Assembly (NCBI GenBank): GCA_900551645.1
Contig: URWP01000139.1
Coordinates: 1-7,309 of the forward strand
From: an uncultured Bacteroides sp.
GTDB lineage: Bacteria > Bacteroidota > Bacteroidia > Bacteroidales > Bacteroidaceae
Length of the DNA stretch: 7,309 nucleotides
Direction: 5' to 3'
In this document: in pieces, positions 5,541 through 7,309 of the stretch
Position numbering within the stretch: position 1 is the stretch's first letter
How the letters are laid out: every line of letters starts with the position of its first letter
Made by a program: the position numbers and the translations under genes
Notes under the pieces: generated by a model
The model's input: the letters and a program-made list of their open reading frames with translations, nothing else
The model's database searches: none
What the model was told of the DNA's origin: nothing

Positions 5541-6104
5541 TCAGTCCTGCAGGAGCGGAATCTCAAAGGATTTCACCACGCACTGCGCCTCCTTGTCAAG
5601 GATGAACCAGTATTCGGAATGATAAGGCTCCCCCTGCAAGGTCTTGGCTTCAAAGTCAATTTTTACCTTCCATCCGTTGAAGGGCTTTTCCGATTTTTCT
5701 TCCTTGGCTGTCGGATTCATATCTCCGGAGGCAATCAATGCCCGCAAGGTAGTCATGGCATCCAGCTGACGTTTCATCTGCTCGCTTATGCCAATGTCGT
5801 CCTTGTCCAGATTCTCGAAGAAGTCCGTTTCCTCCATGAGTTTCTGACCATACTGCATCAGGTGCATGGAGAGCGATACTTTCTCATGCGGACTGACGTA
5901 TTCCTTACCGAATACCGAATCCGCTTTGCTGACACCCAGAATCTTGATGGATTCCGGATTATCGACGGTTGCCTTCAGCGCTTTCTCCGCCATTTCCACC
6001 GCCCGCTTTTCCGGACTGGAGGCGCAGCTGGCGAAATAGAACAGACCACCCCAAAAGAGGATGGCAGTGACCAGCAGCATGCTAAGTTTCATTCCCGGTT
6101 TCAT
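5541..6104 (-). CDS. Predicted lipoprotein of unknown function
   Basis: A 187-residue protein with a lipoprotein signal: a short basic start (MKPGMK), a hydrophobic segment LSMLLVTAILFWGGLFYFA and the lipobox-like FASC with Cys27 as the expected lipidated residue. It should therefore be exported and anchored in a membrane. The mature part is soluble and helix-rich, with VEMAEKALKATVDNPESIKILGVSKADSVFG near the start, a long charged middle (KLMEETDFFENLDKDDIGISEQMKRQLDAM), and a C-terminal beta-like portion (GWKVKIDFEAKTLQGEPYHSEYWFILD). I recognise no domain. The start overlaps the stop of the zinc-ribbon gene as ATGA, implying translational coupling. Placed among transfer-type genes it might be an envelope component or an exclusion factor, but nothing in the sequence proves this. 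Confidence 0.75.
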   Translation of the reverse strand: MKPGMKLSMLLVTAILFWGGLFYFASCASSPEKRAVEMAEKALKATVDNPESIKILGVSKADSVFGKEYVSPHEKVSLSMHLMQYGQKLMEETDFFENLDKDDIGISEQMKRQLDAMTTLRALIASGDMNPTAKEEKSEKPFNGWKVKIDFEAKTLQGEPYHSEYWFILDKEAQCVVKSFEIPLLQD

Positions 6105-6646
6105 ACCTTTACAATTTGAAGTTTGTCCGGTGATACACCGAGTCGTTTGCGGTAGATAGAGCCGTCTTCCCGGTACATTTCCAGTTCCTGAGAGGTGATT
6201 TCTTTCTCGCAGAGTTCCCGGGCTTCCTCCAGTGTCAGCTGGTGGCCGCCGATATTGCGCCAGATGGGCAAGGGGCAGGGGGCTGTCTGGTTGCTGTAAT
6301 TGGAACAGTTGAATGCCCGGCTTCCCACGCGGATTTCACCGCCACAGTGCGGACATTTGCCCACGACAGACTGCATCAGGATGTTGCCGTCGTCAGCTAG
6401 TTGTAAAACTGTTGGGAATGTCTTGCCCTCCTTGGTGGAGAAACCGTCCAGGAGTATGCAGCGCTTCTCCAACAGTTCGGCAATCTCCGCGTCATACATC
6501 TTGCGGTTGCCGATGATGCCGTTGATGTTCAATACACACGAAGGATGATCCCCCAGGTTGTGTTCACAACGGTAGCCCTTGCAGGTCTTGACCACATTGC
6601 CGCCACACAAAGGGCAGCGACCGATTATTTTCTTTTGGGTTTCCAT
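6101..6646 (-). CDS. Stand-alone protein with two topoisomerase III C-terminal-type zinc ribbons
   Basis: A 181-residue protein built from two copies of the zinc-ribbon unit found at the C-terminus of Bacteroidota topoisomerases of type III/I. Copy 1 has CPLCGGNVV (Cys11, Cys14) with Cys26 and Cys36, then a helix DAEIAELLEKRCILLDGFSTKEGKTFPTVLQL. Copy 2 has CPHCGGEIR (Cys98, Cys101) with Cys114 and Cys124, then WRNIGGHQLTLEEARELCEK. In topoisomerases such units bind single-stranded DNA. No toprim or catalytic tyrosine domain is present and the length argues against a remnant, so this is a free-standing binding protein, perhaps acting on the transferred strand. The start at 6646 lies 17 bp downstream of the phased repeat array, and the stop overlaps the lipoprotein start (ATGA). 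Domain type is fairly clear; the role is inferred. Confidence 0.75.
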   Translation of the reverse strand: METQKKIIGRCPLCGGNVVKTCKGYRCEHNLGDHPSCVLNINGIIGNRKMYDAEIAELLEKRCILLDGFSTKEGKTFPTVLQLADDGNILMQSVVGKCPHCGGEIRVGSRAFNCSNYSNQTAPCPLPIWRNIGGHQLTLEEARELCEKEITSQELEMYREDGSIYRKRLGVSPDKLQIVKV

Positions 6647-6662
6647 ACGCTTTTGTTTTTGG

Positions 6663-6766
6663 ATGATTTGTTTACTTTATTACGCTATTACTTGTTGCTG
6701 TTATTACTATCTTACTTGCTTACGTCCTTACTTTGTGATTAGCTGATTAGTTTACAAGTTTACCTT
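6663..6766. repeat. Array B: thirteen consecutive 8-bp phased repeats
   Basis: The best of the three arrays. Read every 8 bp from 6663, position 2 is T in 13 of 13 units, position 3 is T or G in 13, position 4 is A in 12 and position 5 is C or T in 13. Typical units are TTTACTTT (6671), ATTACTTG (6687), CTTACTTG (6711), GTGATTAG (6735) and CTGATTAG (6743). It fills the whole gap between the stop of the upstream gene (6767) and the leader of the zinc-ribbon gene. It is about 4 kb from parA, yet shares unit sequence, phase, orientation and unit order with the arrays beside parA. Confidence 0.8.
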
Positions 6767-7309
6767 TTACCATTTCAACAGGTACCCCTGGTTCCACTCC
6801 GCAACGATGCCTCCGATGATATTCTTGCCCGACATCACATTCGCCCATCCTTCGGGATCGAGCGAAAACCAGAGGTCGTTCCATGAGAGTGTGCGTACCT
6901 GCCAGGCAAGGATAAACAGATCGGTATTGATGGCTTCCAGCCGGCTCACCACCTCGTTGGCGATGTAGTAGCGTTCCGAAGAGTTGAGCAGGTTTACCTT
7001 GTGTTTCTCATTCTTTCCGTCCGCCCCCGTCACGTCATACTTGCCCGAAGTGACCAGCTGCTTCATGAAAGGATAGAGTGCCGCCATCTGGGTAGCGGCA
7101 TCAGCCAGCTCATCCGAAACCATGGCAGCAATGGCAGTCCCCTTGAGATTGCTCCCCACCGATTTCAGGAGCAGGTTGCAGTTCTGAGGGATTTCCTTAG
7201 CCACCAGTTCCCCGGCACGCTTAATCTGATAGAGATTCTGCATCGCCCCCTGTGCGTTGGAGAGGTAGTTCAGCATCTTTTCCTCTACACTATGCGCCCG
7301 GTCGAGCGC
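6767..7309 (-). CDS. Unrecognised, probably transfer-related protein, C-terminal part
   Basis: The frame is open to the right edge, giving at least 180 residues; 11 codons precede the first ATG (7276) with no stop, so that ATG may be internal. The protein is mostly helical: NAQGAMQNLYQIKRAGELVAKEI, GTAIAAMVSDELADAATQMAALYPFMKQLV and YYIANEVVSRLEAINTDLFILAWQVRTLSW, with a Trp-rich end (WNDLWFSLDPEGWANV, GYLLKW). I recognise no family domain, catalytic motif or obvious membrane span. Its general look, and its place upstream of the zinc-ribbon block, resemble helical proteins in Bacteroidales transfer operons, such as the periplasmic components encoded near TraI/TraJ, but this is an impression and not a match. 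If the real start lies outside the window, a signal peptide could be there. Confidence 0.55.
   Translation of the reverse strand, partial: ALDRAHSVEEKMLNYLSNAQGAMQNLYQIKRAGELVAKEIPQNCNLLLKSVGSNLKGTAIAAMVSDELADAATQMAALYPFMKQLVTSGKYDVTGADGKNEKHKVNLLNSSERYYIANEVVSRLEAINTDLFILAWQVRTLSWNDLWFSLDPEGWANVMSGKNIIGGIVAEWNQGYLLKW

Noticed and set aside
5619..6119. Plus-strand open frame of 166 codons
   Set aside because: It is antisense to the lipoprotein gene, which has a signal peptide, lipobox and an ATGA overlap with its upstream neighbour.

Overview
The window looks like part of a conjugative or mobilisable element from a Bacteroidales genome (Bacteroides, Parabacteroides or Prevotella type). The evidence is a PcfK/PcfJ gene pair, a short Hc1 (histone H1)-like protein, a stand-alone protein made of topoisomerase III-type zinc ribbons, a ParA of the size used by these elements, and two promoter matches to the Bacteroidota pattern (TTTG-like box, about 20 bp, then TAnnTTTG). 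Species and plasmid-versus-integrated status cannot be decided here: no integrase, relaxase or replication gene is present.

Every credible gene is on the minus strand, so the region reads from high to low coordinates. From the right edge: the C-terminal part of an unrecognised, probably transfer-related protein (6767-7309); a 104-bp array of 8-bp repeats (6663-6766); a block of zinc-ribbon protein, lipoprotein and Hc1-like protein (6646-5316) closed by a strong intrinsic terminator (5258-5288); a 265-bp gene-poor stretch rich in small hairpins; a block of an unknown ~100-aa protein, PcfK and PcfJ (4991-2940) ending near another hairpin; an AT-rich 349-bp spacer; a partition-like operon of ParA and a ribbon-helix-helix (RHH) protein (2590-1267); and finally an XRE regulator and the start of a type I restriction subunit HsdR that runs off the left edge (1144-1).

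The most notable signal is a family of degenerate 8-bp direct repeats with core TTAC or TGAT, held in strict 8-bp phase and all in the same orientation. They form three arrays: upstream of parA (2600-2679), upstream of the RHH gene (1745-1832) and upstream of the zinc-ribbon gene about 4 kb away (6663-6766). RHH partition proteins of other plasmids bind short iterated repeats of this kind, so the simplest model is that the RHH protein binds all three arrays, using them as centromere and autoregulatory operator and also as an operator over a transfer-region operon. This is inference from position and pattern.

A second regulatory signal is a perfect 11-bp inverted repeat overlapping the predicted promoter of the XRE gene, a likely operator controlling the XRE-hsdR unit. 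The hsdR fragment is easily missed because a long open frame lies antisense to it and the true gene has no stop codon inside the window.
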